Shown piece after piece: positions 1-10,982 of a stretch of 64,000 nt of DNA. How positions within the stretch are numbered: the stretch's first letter is position 1; each line of letters begins with the position of its first letter. A model generated the notes under the pieces. The model saw nothing but the letters and a program-made list of their open reading frames with translations, did not search any database and had not been told where the DNA came from. A program made the position numbers and the translations under genes. Source of the DNA: Liolophura sinensis (taxonomy: Eukaryota; Mollusca; Polyplacophora; Chitonida; Chitonidae); the NCBI RefSeq assembly GCF_032854445.1, contig NW_027018093.1:1-64000 (forward strand). The letters are read 5' to 3'.

Positions 1-337
1 TGATACAGTCTGCTGTAAAAAGTACAACTAAACACTGACCCACATTTATAAGGTGCCAAAAGATGCGGAATTGGCCAGGCATCGGCAGCTGTTAAAAAAT
101 TGTAAATATCCCTGGTTTCCATGGAGTAAGAGCCGTTGCTGTGCACGTGATTATGACATTAATATTCATTGAATTGTCGCTACAGCCAAAAGTATTGGTC
201 GGAGAGCAAACGCGGTTTGCACCATTCGATTCTTGTCTCAAAATACGTCGGATTAGCCTCTTACCAGCAGCACTGGAAACAGTTTTTCCACTTTTGCATT
301 TTTGCCTGGTCTTTTTGTTAATTGAAATCGGCTACAC

Positions 338-350
338 TGTACTCTGTACA
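338..350. other. Dyad TGTAC-TCT-GTACA
   Basis: A perfect inverted repeat with 5-bp arms and a 3-base centre, followed directly by the TCGCGA palindrome. It recurs once per monomer. Some copies carry CTGTACTATGTACCATCG or CTGTAATCTTTACAATCG, the latter losing the dyad. It marks the middle of the unit well but shows no sign of selective conservation. Confidence 0.5.
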
Positions 351-543
351 ATCGCGACTGGTCATTACTATATTCAACTTTTGACTATATGTTATGTGCC
401 CTTCGGTAGCCCAGAAGACGTCAAATCTTTGGGCTAAGCCATTTAACTCACCCAGCAATTGCCTTACTTCTAAATCGAAGACAATCTCAATGTCTTTATC
501 TACGTGTTGAAAAACCACACCATTTGTACATGAAAAACACAAG

Positions 544-573
544 GTACTTGATACAGTCTGCTGTAAAAAGTAC
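544..573. other. Imperfect 30-nt hairpin at monomer start
   Basis: The left arm GTACTT-GA-TACAG and the right arm CTGTA-AA-AAGTAC are complementary at 11 of 13 positions, around a four-base loop TCTG. It recurs once per monomer and is the strongest inverted repeat I found in the unit. In some monomers it is weakened without compensation: GTACCT replaces GTACTT (for example near 2741), and the H variants near 3291, 6586 and 10980 have GAACTT with a right arm beginning ATGTA. That argues against a selected RNA structure, although a DNA-level role in recombination is possible. Confidence 0.7.
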
Positions 574-692
574 AACTGAACACTGACCCACATTTATAAT
601 GTGTCAAAAGATGCGGAATTGGGCCAGGCATCGGCAGCTGTTAAATAATTGCAAATATCCCTGGTTTCCATGGAGTAAGAGCCGTTGCTGTG

Positions 693-700
693 CACGTGAT
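693..700 (-). other. Near-invariant CACGTG core, CDEI-like on the minus strand
   Basis: On the plus strand the site reads GCACGTGATTATGAC; on the minus strand it contains ATCACGTG, matching the budding-yeast centromere element CDEI (RTCACRTG) and the general bHLH E-box CACGTG. The three bases upstream switch between GTG, ACG and GGG among monomers, while the core stays fixed in nearly all copies. Exceptions I saw are CACGTA near 57818 and CACCTC near 63857. Any protein binding is inference; an 8-bp match can be chance and then be amplified with the repeat. Confidence 0.5.
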
Positions 701-830
701 TATGACATAAATATTCATTGAATTGTCGCTACAGCCAAAAGTATTGGTCGGAGAGCAACGCGGTTTGCACCATTCGATTTCTCGTCACAAAATACGTCGG
801 ATTAGCCTCTTACCAGCAGCACTGGAACAG

Positions 831-864
831 TTTTTCCACTTTTGCATTTTTGCCTGGTCTTTTT
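831..864 (+). other. T-tract cluster, possible intrinsic bend
   Basis: Four runs of four or five T start at 831, 840, 847 and 860, with spacings of 9, 7 and 13 bp that average near one helical turn. The cluster is present in every monomer, with occasional changes such as TTTTTCCAATTTTGC in place of TTTTTCCACTTTTGC. Phased A/T-tracts bend DNA and are common in satellites. The phasing here is only approximate, so strong curvature is not certain. Confidence 0.4.
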
Positions 865-977
865 GTTAATTGAAATCGGCTACACTGTACTATGTACCAT
901 CGCGACTGGTCATTACTATATTCTACTTTTGACTATAAGTTATGTGCCCTTCGGTAGCCCAGAAGACCTGAAATCTT

Positions 978-990
978 TGGGCTAAGCCCA
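978..990. other. 13-nt dyad TGGGCT-A-AGCCCA
   Basis: A perfect inverted repeat with 6-bp arms and a one-base centre, present once per monomer in most copies. Two common alleles break one arm: TGGGCCAAGCCCA (for example near 4273 and 26803) and TCGGCTAAGCCCA (for example near 1527 and 15256). It lies just downstream of the GACGTC/GACCTG two-state site. No function can be assigned from the sequence. Confidence 0.6.
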
Positions 991-1258
991 TTTAACTCAC
1001 CCAGCAATTGCCTTACTTCTAAGTGCAAGACAATCTCAATGTCTTTATCTACGTGTAGAAAAACCACACCATTTGTACGTGAAAAACACAAGGTACTTGA
1101 TACAGTCTGCTGTAAAAAGTACAACTAAACACTGACCCACTTCAGTAAGGTGCCAAAAGATGCGGAATTGAGCCAGGCATCGGCAGCTGTTGAAAAATTG
1201 CAAATTTCCCTGGTTTCCATGGAGTAAGAGCCGTTGCTACGCACGTGATTATGACTTA

Positions 1259-1274
1259 AATGATCATTCAATTG
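1259..1274. other. Adjacent palindromes AATGATCATT and CAATTG (two-allele site)
   Basis: A 10-bp perfect palindrome is followed immediately by a 6-bp palindrome. In the other main allele, for example near 710-725 and 4550-4565, the same place reads CAATATTCATTGAATTG, which is also dyad-like (CAAT/ATTG arms). The two alleles are usually linked to the next bases, GTCAC or GTCGC, but combinations are mixed, which shows exchange between monomer types. Confidence 0.55.
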
Positions 1275-4200
1275 TCACTACAGCCAAAAGTATTGGTCGC
1301 AGAGCAACGCAGTTTGCACCATTCGATTTCTCGTCACAAAATACGTCGGATTAGCCTCTCACCAGCAGCACTGTAACAGTTTTTCCACTTTTGCATTTTT
1401 ACCTGGCCTTTTTGTTAATTGAAATCGGCTACACTGTACTCTGTACAATTGCGACTGGTCATTACTATATTCAACTTTTGACGATAAGTTATGTGCCCTT
1501 CGGTAGCCCAGAAGACGTCAAATCTTTCGGCTAAGCCCATTTTACTCACCCAGCAATTGTCTTACTTCTAAGTCCAAGACAATCTCAAAGTCTTTATCTA
1601 CGTGTAGAAAAACCAGACGATTTGTACATAAAAAACACAAGGTACTTGATACAGTCTGCTGTAAAAAGTACAACTGACCACAGACCCACATGAATAAGGT
1701 GCCAAATGATGCGGAATTGAGCCAGGAATCGGCAGCTGTTGAAAAATTGCAAATTTCCCTGGTTTCCATGGAGTAAGAGCCGTTGCTGTGCACGTGATTA
1801 TGACATAAATGATCATTCAATTGTCACTACAGCCAAAAGTATTGGTCGGAGAGCAACGCGGTTTGCACCATAAGATTTCTCGTCACAAAATACGTCGGAT
1901 TAGCCTTTTACCAGCAGCACTGGAACAATGTTTCCAATTTTGCATTTTTGCCTGGCCTTTTTGTTAATTGAAATCGGCTACACTGTACTCTGTACAATCG
2001 CGACTGGTCATTACTATATTCAACTTTTGACTATATGTTATGTGCCCTTCGGTAGCCCAGAAGACGTCAAATCTTTGGGCTAAGCCCATTTAACTCACCC
2101 AGCAATTGCCTTACTTCTAAGTCGAAGACAATCTTAATGTCTTTATCTACGTGTAGAAAAACCACACCATTTGTACATAAAAAACACAAGGTACTTGATA
2201 CAGTCTGCTGTAAAAAGTACAACTGAACACTGACCCACTTCAGTAAGATGCCAAAAGATGCGGAATTGAGCCAGGCATCGGCAGCTGTTGAAAAATTGCA
2301 ATTTTCCCTGGTTTCCATGGAGTAAGAGCCGTTGCTACGCACGTGATTATGACATCAATGATCATTCAATTGTCGCTACAGCCAAAAGTATTGGTCGGAG
2401 AGCAACGCGGATTGCACCATTCGATTTCTCGTCACAAAATACGTCGGATTAGCCTCTTACTAGTAGCACTGGAACAGTTTTTCCACTTTTGCATTTTTGC
2501 CTGGTCTTTTTGTTAATTGAAACCGGCTACACTGTACTCTGTACAATCGCGACTGGTCATTACTATATTCTACTTTTGACTATAAGTTATGTGCCCTTCG
2601 GTAGCCCAGAAGACGTCAAATCTTTGGGCTAAGCCCATTTAACTCACCCAGCAATTGCCTTACTTCTAAGCCCAAGACAATCTCAATGTCTTTATCTACG
2701 TGTAGAAAAACCACACCATTTGTACGTGAAAAACACAAGGTACCTGATACAGTCTGCTGTAAAAAGTACAACTAAACACTGACCCACTTCAGTAAGGTGC
2801 CAAAAGATGCGGAATTGAGCCAGGCATCGGCAGCTGTTGAAAAATTGCAAATTTCCCTGGTTTCCATGGAGTAAGAGCCGTTGCTGGGCACGTGATTATG
2901 ACATAAATGATCATTCAATTGTCACTACAGCCAAAAGTATTGGTCGGAGAGCAACGCAGTTTGCACCATTCGATTTCTCGTCACAAAATACGTCGGATTA
3001 GCCTCTTACCAGCAGCACTGTAACAGTTTTTCCACTTTTGCATTTTTACCTGGTCTTTTTCTTAATTGAAATCGGCTACACTGTACTCTGTACAATCGCG
3101 ACTGGTCATTACTATATTCAACTTTTGACTATAAGTTATGTGCCCTTCGGTAGCCCAGAAGACGTCAAATCTTTGGGCTAAGCCCATTTAACTCACCCAG
3201 CAATTGTCTTACTTCTAAGTCCAAGACAATCTCAATGTCTTCATCTACATGTAGAAAAACCACACCATTTGTACATAAAAAACACAAGGAACTTGCTACA
3301 GTCTGATGTAAAAAGTACAACTGACCACAGACCCACATGAATAAGGTGCCAAAAGATGCGGAATTGAGCCAGGTATCGGCAGCTGTTGAAAAATTGCAAA
3401 TTTCCCTGGTTTCCATGGAGTAAGAGCCGTTGATGTGCACGTGATTATGACATAAAGGATCATTCAATTGTCACAACAGCCAAAAGTATTGGTCGGAGAG
3501 CAACGCGGATTGCACCATTCGATTTCTCGTTACAAAATACGTCGGATTAGCCTCTTACCAGCAGCACTGGAACAGTTTTTCCACTTTTGCATTTTTGCCT
3601 GGTCTTTTTGTTAATTGAAATCGGCTACACTGTACTATGTACAATCGCGACTGGTCATTACTTTATTCAACTTTTGACTATATGTTATGTGCCCTTCGGT
3701 AGCCCAGAAGACGTCAAATCTTTGGGCTAAGCCCATTTAACTCACCCAGCAATTGCCTTACTTCTAAGTCGAAGACAATCTCAATGTCTTTATCTACGTG
3801 TAGAAAAACCAGACCATTTGTACATGAAAAACACAAGGTACTTGATACAGTCTGCTGTAAAAAGTACAACTGAACACTGACCCACTTCAGTAAGGTGCCA
3901 AAAGATTCGGAATTGAGCCAAGCATCGGCAGCTGTTGAAAAATTGCAAATATCCCTGGTTTCTATGGAGTAAGAGCCGTTGCTACGCACGTGATTATGAC
4001 ATCAATGATCATTCAATTGTCGCTACAGCCAAAAGTATTGGTCGGAGAGCAACGCGGTTTGCACCATTCGATTTCTCGTCATAAAATACGTCGGATTAGC
4101 CTCTTACTAGTAGCACTGGAACAGTTTTTCCACTTTTGCATTTTTGCCTGGTCTTTTTGTTAATTGAAACCGGCTACTCTGTAATCTGTACAATCGCGAC

Positions 4201-6588
4201 TGGTCATTACTATATTCAACTTTTGACTATAAGTTATGTGCCCTTCGGTAGCCCAGAAGACCTGAAATCTTTGGGCCAAGCCCATTTAACTCACCCGGCA
4301 ATTGTCTTACTTCTAAGTCCAAGACAATCTCAATGTCTTTATCTACGTGTAGAAAAACCAGACCATTTGTACATAAAAAACACAAGGTACTTGATACAGT
4401 CTGCTGTAAAAAGTACAACTAAACACTGACCCACATTTATAAGGTGCCAAAAGATGCGGAATTGGGCCAGGCATCGGCAGCTGTTAAAAAATTGTAAATA
4501 TCCCTGGTTTCCATGGAGCAAGAGCCGTTGCTGTGCACGTGATTATGACATCAATATTCATTGAATTGTCGCTACAGCCAAAAGTATTGGTCGGAGAGCA
4601 ACGCGGTTTGCACCATTCGATTTCTCGTCAAAAAATACGTCGGATTAGCCTCTTACCAGCAGCACTGAAACAGTTTTTCCACTTTTGCATTTTTACCTGG
4701 TCTTTTTGTTAATTGAAATCGGCTACACTGTACTCTGTACAATCGCGACTGGTCATTACTATATTCAACTTTTGACTATAAGTTATGTGCCCTTCGGTAG
4801 CCCAGAAGACCTGAAATCTTTGGGCTAAGCCCATTTAACTCACCCAGCAATTGCCTTACTTCTAAGTGCAAGACAATCTCAATGTCTTTATCTACGTGTA
4901 GAAAAACCACACCATTTGTACATGAAAAACACAAGGTACTTGATACAGTCTGCTGTAAAAAGTACAACTGAACACTGACGCACTTCAGTAAGGTGCCAAA
5001 AGATGCCGAATTGAGCCAGGCATCGGCAGCTGTTGAAAAATTGCAAATTTCCCTGGTTTCCATGGAGTAAGAGCCGTTGCTACGCACGTGATTATGACAT
5101 CAATGATCATTCAATTGTCGCTACAGCCAAAAGTATTGGTCGGAGAGCAACGCGGATTGCACCATTCGATTTCTCGTCACAAAATACGTCGGATTAGCCT
5201 CTTACTAATAGCACTGGAACAGTTTTTTCCACTTTTGCATTTTTGCCTGGTCTTTTTGTTAATTGAAACCGGCTACACTGTACTCTGTACAATCGCGACT
5301 GGTCATTACTATATTCTACTTTTGACTATAAGTTATGTGCCCTTCGGTAGCCCAGAAGACGTCAAATTTTTGGGCTAAGCCCATTTAACTCACCCAGCAA
5401 TTGCCTTACTTCTAAGTGCAAGACAATCTCAATGTCTTTATCTACGTGTAGAAAAACCACACCATTTGTACGTGAAAAACACAAGGTACTTGATACAGTC
5501 TGCTGTAAAAAGTACAACTAAACACTGACCCACTTCAGTAAGGTGCCAAAAGATGCGGAATTGAGCCAGGCATCGGCAGCTGTTGAAAAATTGCAAATTT
5601 CCCTGGTTTCCATGGAGTAAGAGCCGTTGCTGGGCACGTGATTATGACATCAATGATCATTCATTTGTCACTACAGCCAAAAGTATTGGTCGGAGAGCAA
5701 CGCAGTTTGCACCATTCGATTTCTCGTCACAAAATACGTCGGATTAGCCTCTTACCAGCAGCACTGGAACAGTTTTTCCACTTTTGCATTTTTACCTGGT
5801 CTTTTTGTTAATTGAAACCGGCTACACTGTAATCTTTACAATCGCGACTGGTCATTACTATATTAAACTTTTGACTATAAGTTATGTTCCCTTCGGTAGC
5901 CCAGAGGACGTCAAATCTTTGGGCCAAGCCCATTTAACTCACCCAGCAATTGTCTTACTTCTAAGTCCAAGACAATCTCAATGTCTTTATCTACGTGTAG
6001 AAAAACCACACCATTTGTACATGAAAAACACAAGGTACTTGATACAGTCTGCTGTAAAAAGTACAACTGAACACTGACCCACTTCAGTAAGGTGCCGAAA
6101 GATGCGGAATTGAGCCAGGCATCGGCAGCTGTTGAAAAATTGCAAATTTCCCTGGTTTCCATGGAGTAAGAGCCGTTGCTGGGCACGTGATTATGACATA
6201 AATGATCATTCAATTGTCACTACAGCCAAAAGTATTGGTCGGAGAGCAACGCAGTTTGCACCATTCGATTTCTCGTCACAAAATACGTCGGATTAGTTTC
6301 TTACCAGCAGCACTGTAACAGTTTTTCCACTTTTGCATTTTTACCTGGTCTTTTTGTTAATTGAAATCGGCTACACTGTACTCTGTACAATCGCGACTGG
6401 TCATTACTATTTTCAACTTTTGACTATAAGTTATGTGCCCTTCGGTAGCCCAGAAGACGTCAAATCTTTGGGCTAAGCCCATTTAACTCACCCAGCAATT
6501 GTCTTACTTCTAAGTCCAAGACAATCTCAATGTCTTTATCTACATGTAGAAAAACCACACCATTTGTACATAAAAAACACAAGGAACT

Positions 6589-9500
6589 TGCTACAGTCTG
6601 ATGTAAAAAGTACAACTGACCACAGACCCACATGAATAAGGTGCCAAAAGATGCGGAATTGAGCCAGGTATCGGCAGCTGTTGAAAAATTGTAAATATCC
6701 CTGGTTTCCATGGAGTAAGAGCCGTTGCTGTGCACGTGATTATGACATTAATATTCATTGAATTGTCGCTACAGCCAAAAGTATTGGTCGGAGAGCAACG
6801 CGGTTCGCACCATTCGATTTCTTGTCTCAAAATACGTCGGATTAGCCTCTTACCAGCAGCACTGGAACAGTTTTTTCCACTTTTGCATTTTTGCCTGGTC
6901 TTTTTGTTAATTGAAATCGGCTACACTGTACTCTGTACAATCGCGACTGGTCATTACTATATTCTACTTTTGACTATAAGTTATGTGCCCTTCGGTAGCC
7001 CAGAAGACCTGAAATCTTTGGGCTAAGCCCATTTAACTCACCCAGCAATTGCCTTACTTCTAAGTGCAAGACAATCTCAATGTCTTTATCTACGTGTAGA
7101 AAAACCACACCATTTGTACATGAAAAAACACAAGGTACCTGATACAGTCTGCTGTAAAAAGTACAACTAAACACTGACCCACATTTATAATGTGTCAAAA
7201 GATGCGGAATTGGGCCAGGCATCGGCAGCTGTTAAATAATTGCAAATATCCCTGGTTTTCATGGAGTAAGAGCCGTTGCTGGGCACGTGATTATGACATC
7301 AATATTCATTGAATTGTCGCTACAGCCAAAAGTATTGGTCGGAGAGCAACGCGGTTTGCACCATTCGATTTCTCGTCACAAAATACGTCGGATTAGCCTC
7401 TTACCAGCAGCACTGGAACAGTTTTTCCACTTTTGCACTTTTGCCTGGTCTTTTTGTTAATTGAAATCGGCTACACTGTACTCTGTACAATCGCGACTGG
7501 TCATTACTATATTCTACTTTTGACTATAAGTTATGTGCCCTTCGGTAGCCCAGAAGACCTGAAATCTTTGGGCTAAGCCCATTTAACTCACCCAGCAATT
7601 GCCTTACTTCTAAGTGAAAGACAATCTCAATGTCTTTATCTACGTGTAGAAAAACCAGACCATTTGTACATGAAAAACACAAGGTACTTGATACAGTCTG
7701 CTGTAAAAAGTACAACTGAACACTGACCCACTTCAGTAAGGTGCCAAAAGATGCGGAATTGAGCCAGGCATCGGCAGCTGTTGAAAAATTGCAAATTTCC
7801 CTGGTTTCCATGGAGTAAGAGCCGTTGCTGGGCACGTGATTATGACACCAATGATCATTCAATTGTCACTACAGCCAAAAGTATTGGTCAGAGAGCAACG
7901 CGGTTTGCACCATTCGATTTCTCGTCAAAAAATACGTCGGATTAGCCTCTTACTAGTAGCACTGGAACAGTTTTTCCACTTTTGCATTTTTGCCTGGTCT
8001 TTTTGTTAATTGAAATCGGCTACACTGTACTCTGTACCATCGCGACTGGTCATTACTATATTCAACTTTTGACTATATGTTATGTGCCCTTCGGTAGCCC
8101 TGAAGACGTCAAATCTTTGGGCTAAGCCCATTCTACTCACCCAGCAATTGTCTTACTTCTAAGTCCAAGACAATCTCAAAGTCTTTATCTACGTGTAGAA
8201 AAACCAGACCATTTGTACATAAAAAACACAAGGTACTTGATACAGTCTGCTGTAAAAAGTACAACTGACCACAGACCCACATGAATAAGGTGCCAAAAGA
8301 TGCGGAATTGAGCCAGGAATCGGCAGCTGTTGAAAAATTGCAAATTTCCCTGGTTTCCATGGAGTAAGAGCCGTTGCTGTGCACGTGATTATGACATAAA
8401 TGATCATTCAATTGTCACTACAGCCAAAAGTATTGGTCGGAGAGCAACGCGGTTTGCACCATTCGATTTCTCGTCACAAAATACGTCGGATTAGCCTCTT
8501 ACCAGCAGCACTGGAACAATTTTTCAAATTTTGCATTTTTGCCTGGCCTTTTTGTTAATTGAAATCGGCTACACTGTACTCTGTACAATCGGGACTGGTC
8601 ATTACTATATTCAACTTTTGACTATATGTTATGTGCCCTTTGGTAGCCCAGAAGACGTCAAATCTTTGGGCTAAGCCCATTTATCTCACCCAGCAATTGC
8701 CTTACTTCTAAGTCGAAGACAATCTTAATGTCTTTATCTACGTGTAGAAAAACCACACCATTTGTACATGAAAAACACAAGGTACTTGATACAGTCTGCT
8801 GTAAAAAGTACAACTGAACACTGACCCACTTCAGTAAGATGCCAAAAGATGCGGAATTGAGCCATGCATCGGCAGCTGTTGAAAAATTGCAAATTTCCCT
8901 GGTTTCCATGGAGTAAGAGCCGTTGCTACGCACGTGATTATGACATCAATGATCATTCAATTGTCGCTAAAGCCAAAAGTATTGGTCGGAGAGCAACGCG
9001 GATTGCACCATTCGATTTCTCGTCACAAAATACGTCGGATTAGCCTCTTACTAGTAGCACTGGAACAGTTTTTCCACTTTTGCATTTTTGCCTGGTCTTT
9101 TTGTTAATTCAAACCGTCTACACTGTACTCTGTACAATCGCGACTGGTCATTACTATATTCAACTTTTGACTATAAGTTATGTGCCCTTCGGTAGCCCAG
9201 AAGACGTCAAATCTTTGGGCTAAGCCCATTTAACTCACCCAGCAATTGCCTTACTTCTAAGTGCAAGACAATCTCAATGTCTTTATCTACGTGTAGAAAA
9301 ACCACACCATTTGTACATGAAAAACACAAGGTACTTGATACAGTCTGCTGTAAAAAGTACAACTGAACACTGACCCACTTCAGTAAGGTTCCAAAAGATG
9401 CGGAATTGAGCCAGGTATCGGCAGCTGTTGAAAAATTGCAAATTTCCCTGGTTTCCATGGAGTAAGAGCCGTTGCTGTGCACGTGATTATGACATAAAGG

Positions 9501-10982
9501 ATCATTCAATTGTCACAACAGCCAAAAGTATTGGTCGGAGAGCAACGCGGTTTGCACCATCAGATTTCTCGTCACAAAATACGTCGGATTAGCCTCTTCA
9601 CAGCAGCACTGGAACAATTTTTCCAATTTTGCATTTTTGCCTGGTCTTTTTGTTAATTGAAATCGGCTACACTGTACTCTGTACAATCGCGACTGGTCAT
9701 TACTATATTCAACTTTTGACTATATGTTATGTGCCCTTCGGTAGCCCAGAAGACGTCAAATCTTTGGGCTAAGCCCATTTAACTCACCCAGCAATTGCCT
9801 TTCTTCTAAATCGAAGACAATCTCAATGTCTTTATCTACGTGTTGAAAAACCACACCATTTGTACATGAAAAACACAAGGTACTTGATACAGTCTGCTGT
9901 AAAAAGTACAACTGAACACTGACCCACATTTATAATGTGTCAAAAGATTCGGAATTGGGCCAGGCATCGGCAGCTGTTAAATAATTGCAAATATCCCTGG
10001 TTTCCATGGAGTAAGAGCCGTTGCTACGCACGTGATTATGACATCAATGATCATTCAATTGTCGCTACAGCCAAAAGTATTGGTCGGAGAGCAACGCGGA
10101 TTGCACCATTCGATTTCTCGTCACAAAATACGTCGGATTAGCCCCTTACTAGTAGCACTGGAACAGTTTTTCCACTTTTGCATTTTTGCCTGGTCTTTTT
10201 GTTAATTGAAACCGGCTACACTGTACTCTGTACAATCGCGACTGGTCATTACTATATTCTACTTTTGACTATAAGTTATGTGCCCTTCGGTAGCCCAGAA
10301 GACGTCAAATCTTTGGGCTAAGCCCATTTAACTCACCCAGCAATTGCCTTACTTCTAAGTCCAAGACAATCTCAATGTCTTTATCTACGTGTAGAAAAAC
10401 CAGACCATTTGTACGTGAAAAACACAAGGTACCTGATACAGTCTGCTGTAAAAAGTACAACTAAACACTGACCCACTTCAGTAAGGTGCCAAAAGATGCG
10501 GAATTGAGCCAGGCATCGGCAGCTGTTGAAAAATTGCAAATTTCCCTGGTTTCCATGGAGTAAGAGCCGTTGCTACGCACGTGATTATGACATCAATGAT
10601 CATTCAATTGTCGCTAAAGCCAAAAGTATTGGTCGGAGAGCAACGCGGATTGCACCATTCGATTTCTCGTCACAAAATACGTCGGATTAGCCTCTTACTA
10701 GTAGCACTGGAACAGTTTTTCCACTTTTGCATTTTTACCTGGTCTTTTTGTTAATTGAAATCGGCTACACTGTACTCTGTACAATCGCGACTGGTCATTA
10801 CTATTTTCAACTTTTGACTATAAGTTATGTGCCCTTCGGTAGCCCAGAAGACGTCAAATCTTTGGGCTAAGCCCATTTAACTCACCCAGCAATTGCCTTA
10901 CTTCTAAGTCCAAGACAATCTCAATGTCTTTATCTACATGTAGAAAAACCACACCATTTGTACATAAAAAACACAAGGAACT
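6589..10982 (+). repeat. 8-monomer higher-order repeat, copy 1
   Basis: Starts are 6589, 7140, 7689, 8238, 8787, 9336, 9885 and 10434; the module order is H-T-S-H-S-S-T-S. The next block repeats this order at +4393/4394 bp. Diagnostic markers shared with copy 2 include GGTTCGCACC with CATTAATATTC in the first unit, TTGCACTTTTGCC near 7434, CACCAATGATC with TCAGAGAGC in the third unit, AATTCAAACCGTCTAC near 9108, and CCATCAGATTT with CTTCACAGC in the sixth unit. The first unit is 551 bp because of two extra bases in homopolymers near 6870 and 7125. Confidence 0.88.

Larger units (their letters stand above)
549..1097 (+). repeat. Reference monomer (one 549-bp unit, T module)
   Basis: One complete unit used here to locate internal landmarks. 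The unit start is arbitrary, since a tandem array has no natural beginning. It carries the T module (CATTTATAA) after the start hairpin, an invariant CACGTG at 693-698, a run of T-tracts at 831-864, and a 13-nt dyad at 978-990. It has about 40% GC (rough count) and roughly 17 CpGs. I see no convincing sub-repeat inside the unit, so 549 bp is the basic period, not a multimer of something shorter. 549 is 3 x 183; this keeps reading frame between copies, yet each frame I followed is closed by stops within a unit. Confidence 0.95.
1..6588 (+). repeat. Mixed monomer block, left edge (12 monomers)
   Basis: Monomer starts are 1, 549, 1098, 1647, 2196, 2745, 3294, 3843, 4392, 4941, 5491 and 6040. The module order is T-T-S-H-S-S-H-S-T-S-S-S. 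The first unit is 548 bp; an extra T near 5221 makes the tenth 550 bp; the rest are 549 bp. This block shows no complete internal duplication. Its parts resemble later blocks: the 3843 and 4392 units match the S/T dimers at 50529-52725, and the second half of the 3843 unit resembles that at 15376. The unit at 4941 has the GACGCACTTCAG and GCCGAATTG variants also seen in the 18-monomer HOR. Confidence 0.85.

Noticed and set aside
400-780. Pol III promoter or tRNA-derived element (A-box-like TAGCCCAGAAG, B-box-like ATTCGATTTC)
   Set aside because: Each box has mismatches at key positions, and the spacing (about 360 bp) is far too large for a tRNA or SINE promoter.
945-965. UUCG tetraloop hairpin at CCCTTCGGTAG
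   Set aside because: Only the closing C-G pair forms. The flanking bases do not pair, so there is no stem.
549-1097. CENP-B box
   Set aside because: I tested the TTCG positions against the pattern TTCGNNNNANNCGGG on both strands; the required A and CGGG are absent in every case.
549-1097. Transposon with terminal inverted repeats or target-site duplications
   Set aside because: The monomer has no terminal inverted repeats at a consistent boundary, no transposase and no single-copy flank. Head-to-tail order with constant phase fits a satellite.
549-1097. Internal 183-bp sub-repeats (549 = 3 x 183)
   Set aside because: Comparing the thirds of the unit by eye shows only short chance matches such as CACCATT; no sub-repeat is supported.
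3294-3345. Hammerhead ribozyme core (CTGATG near the monomer start in H variants)
   Set aside because: The motif reads CTGATGT, not CTGANGA, and no GAAA core partner or flanking stems were found on either strand. Other monomers lack even this match.
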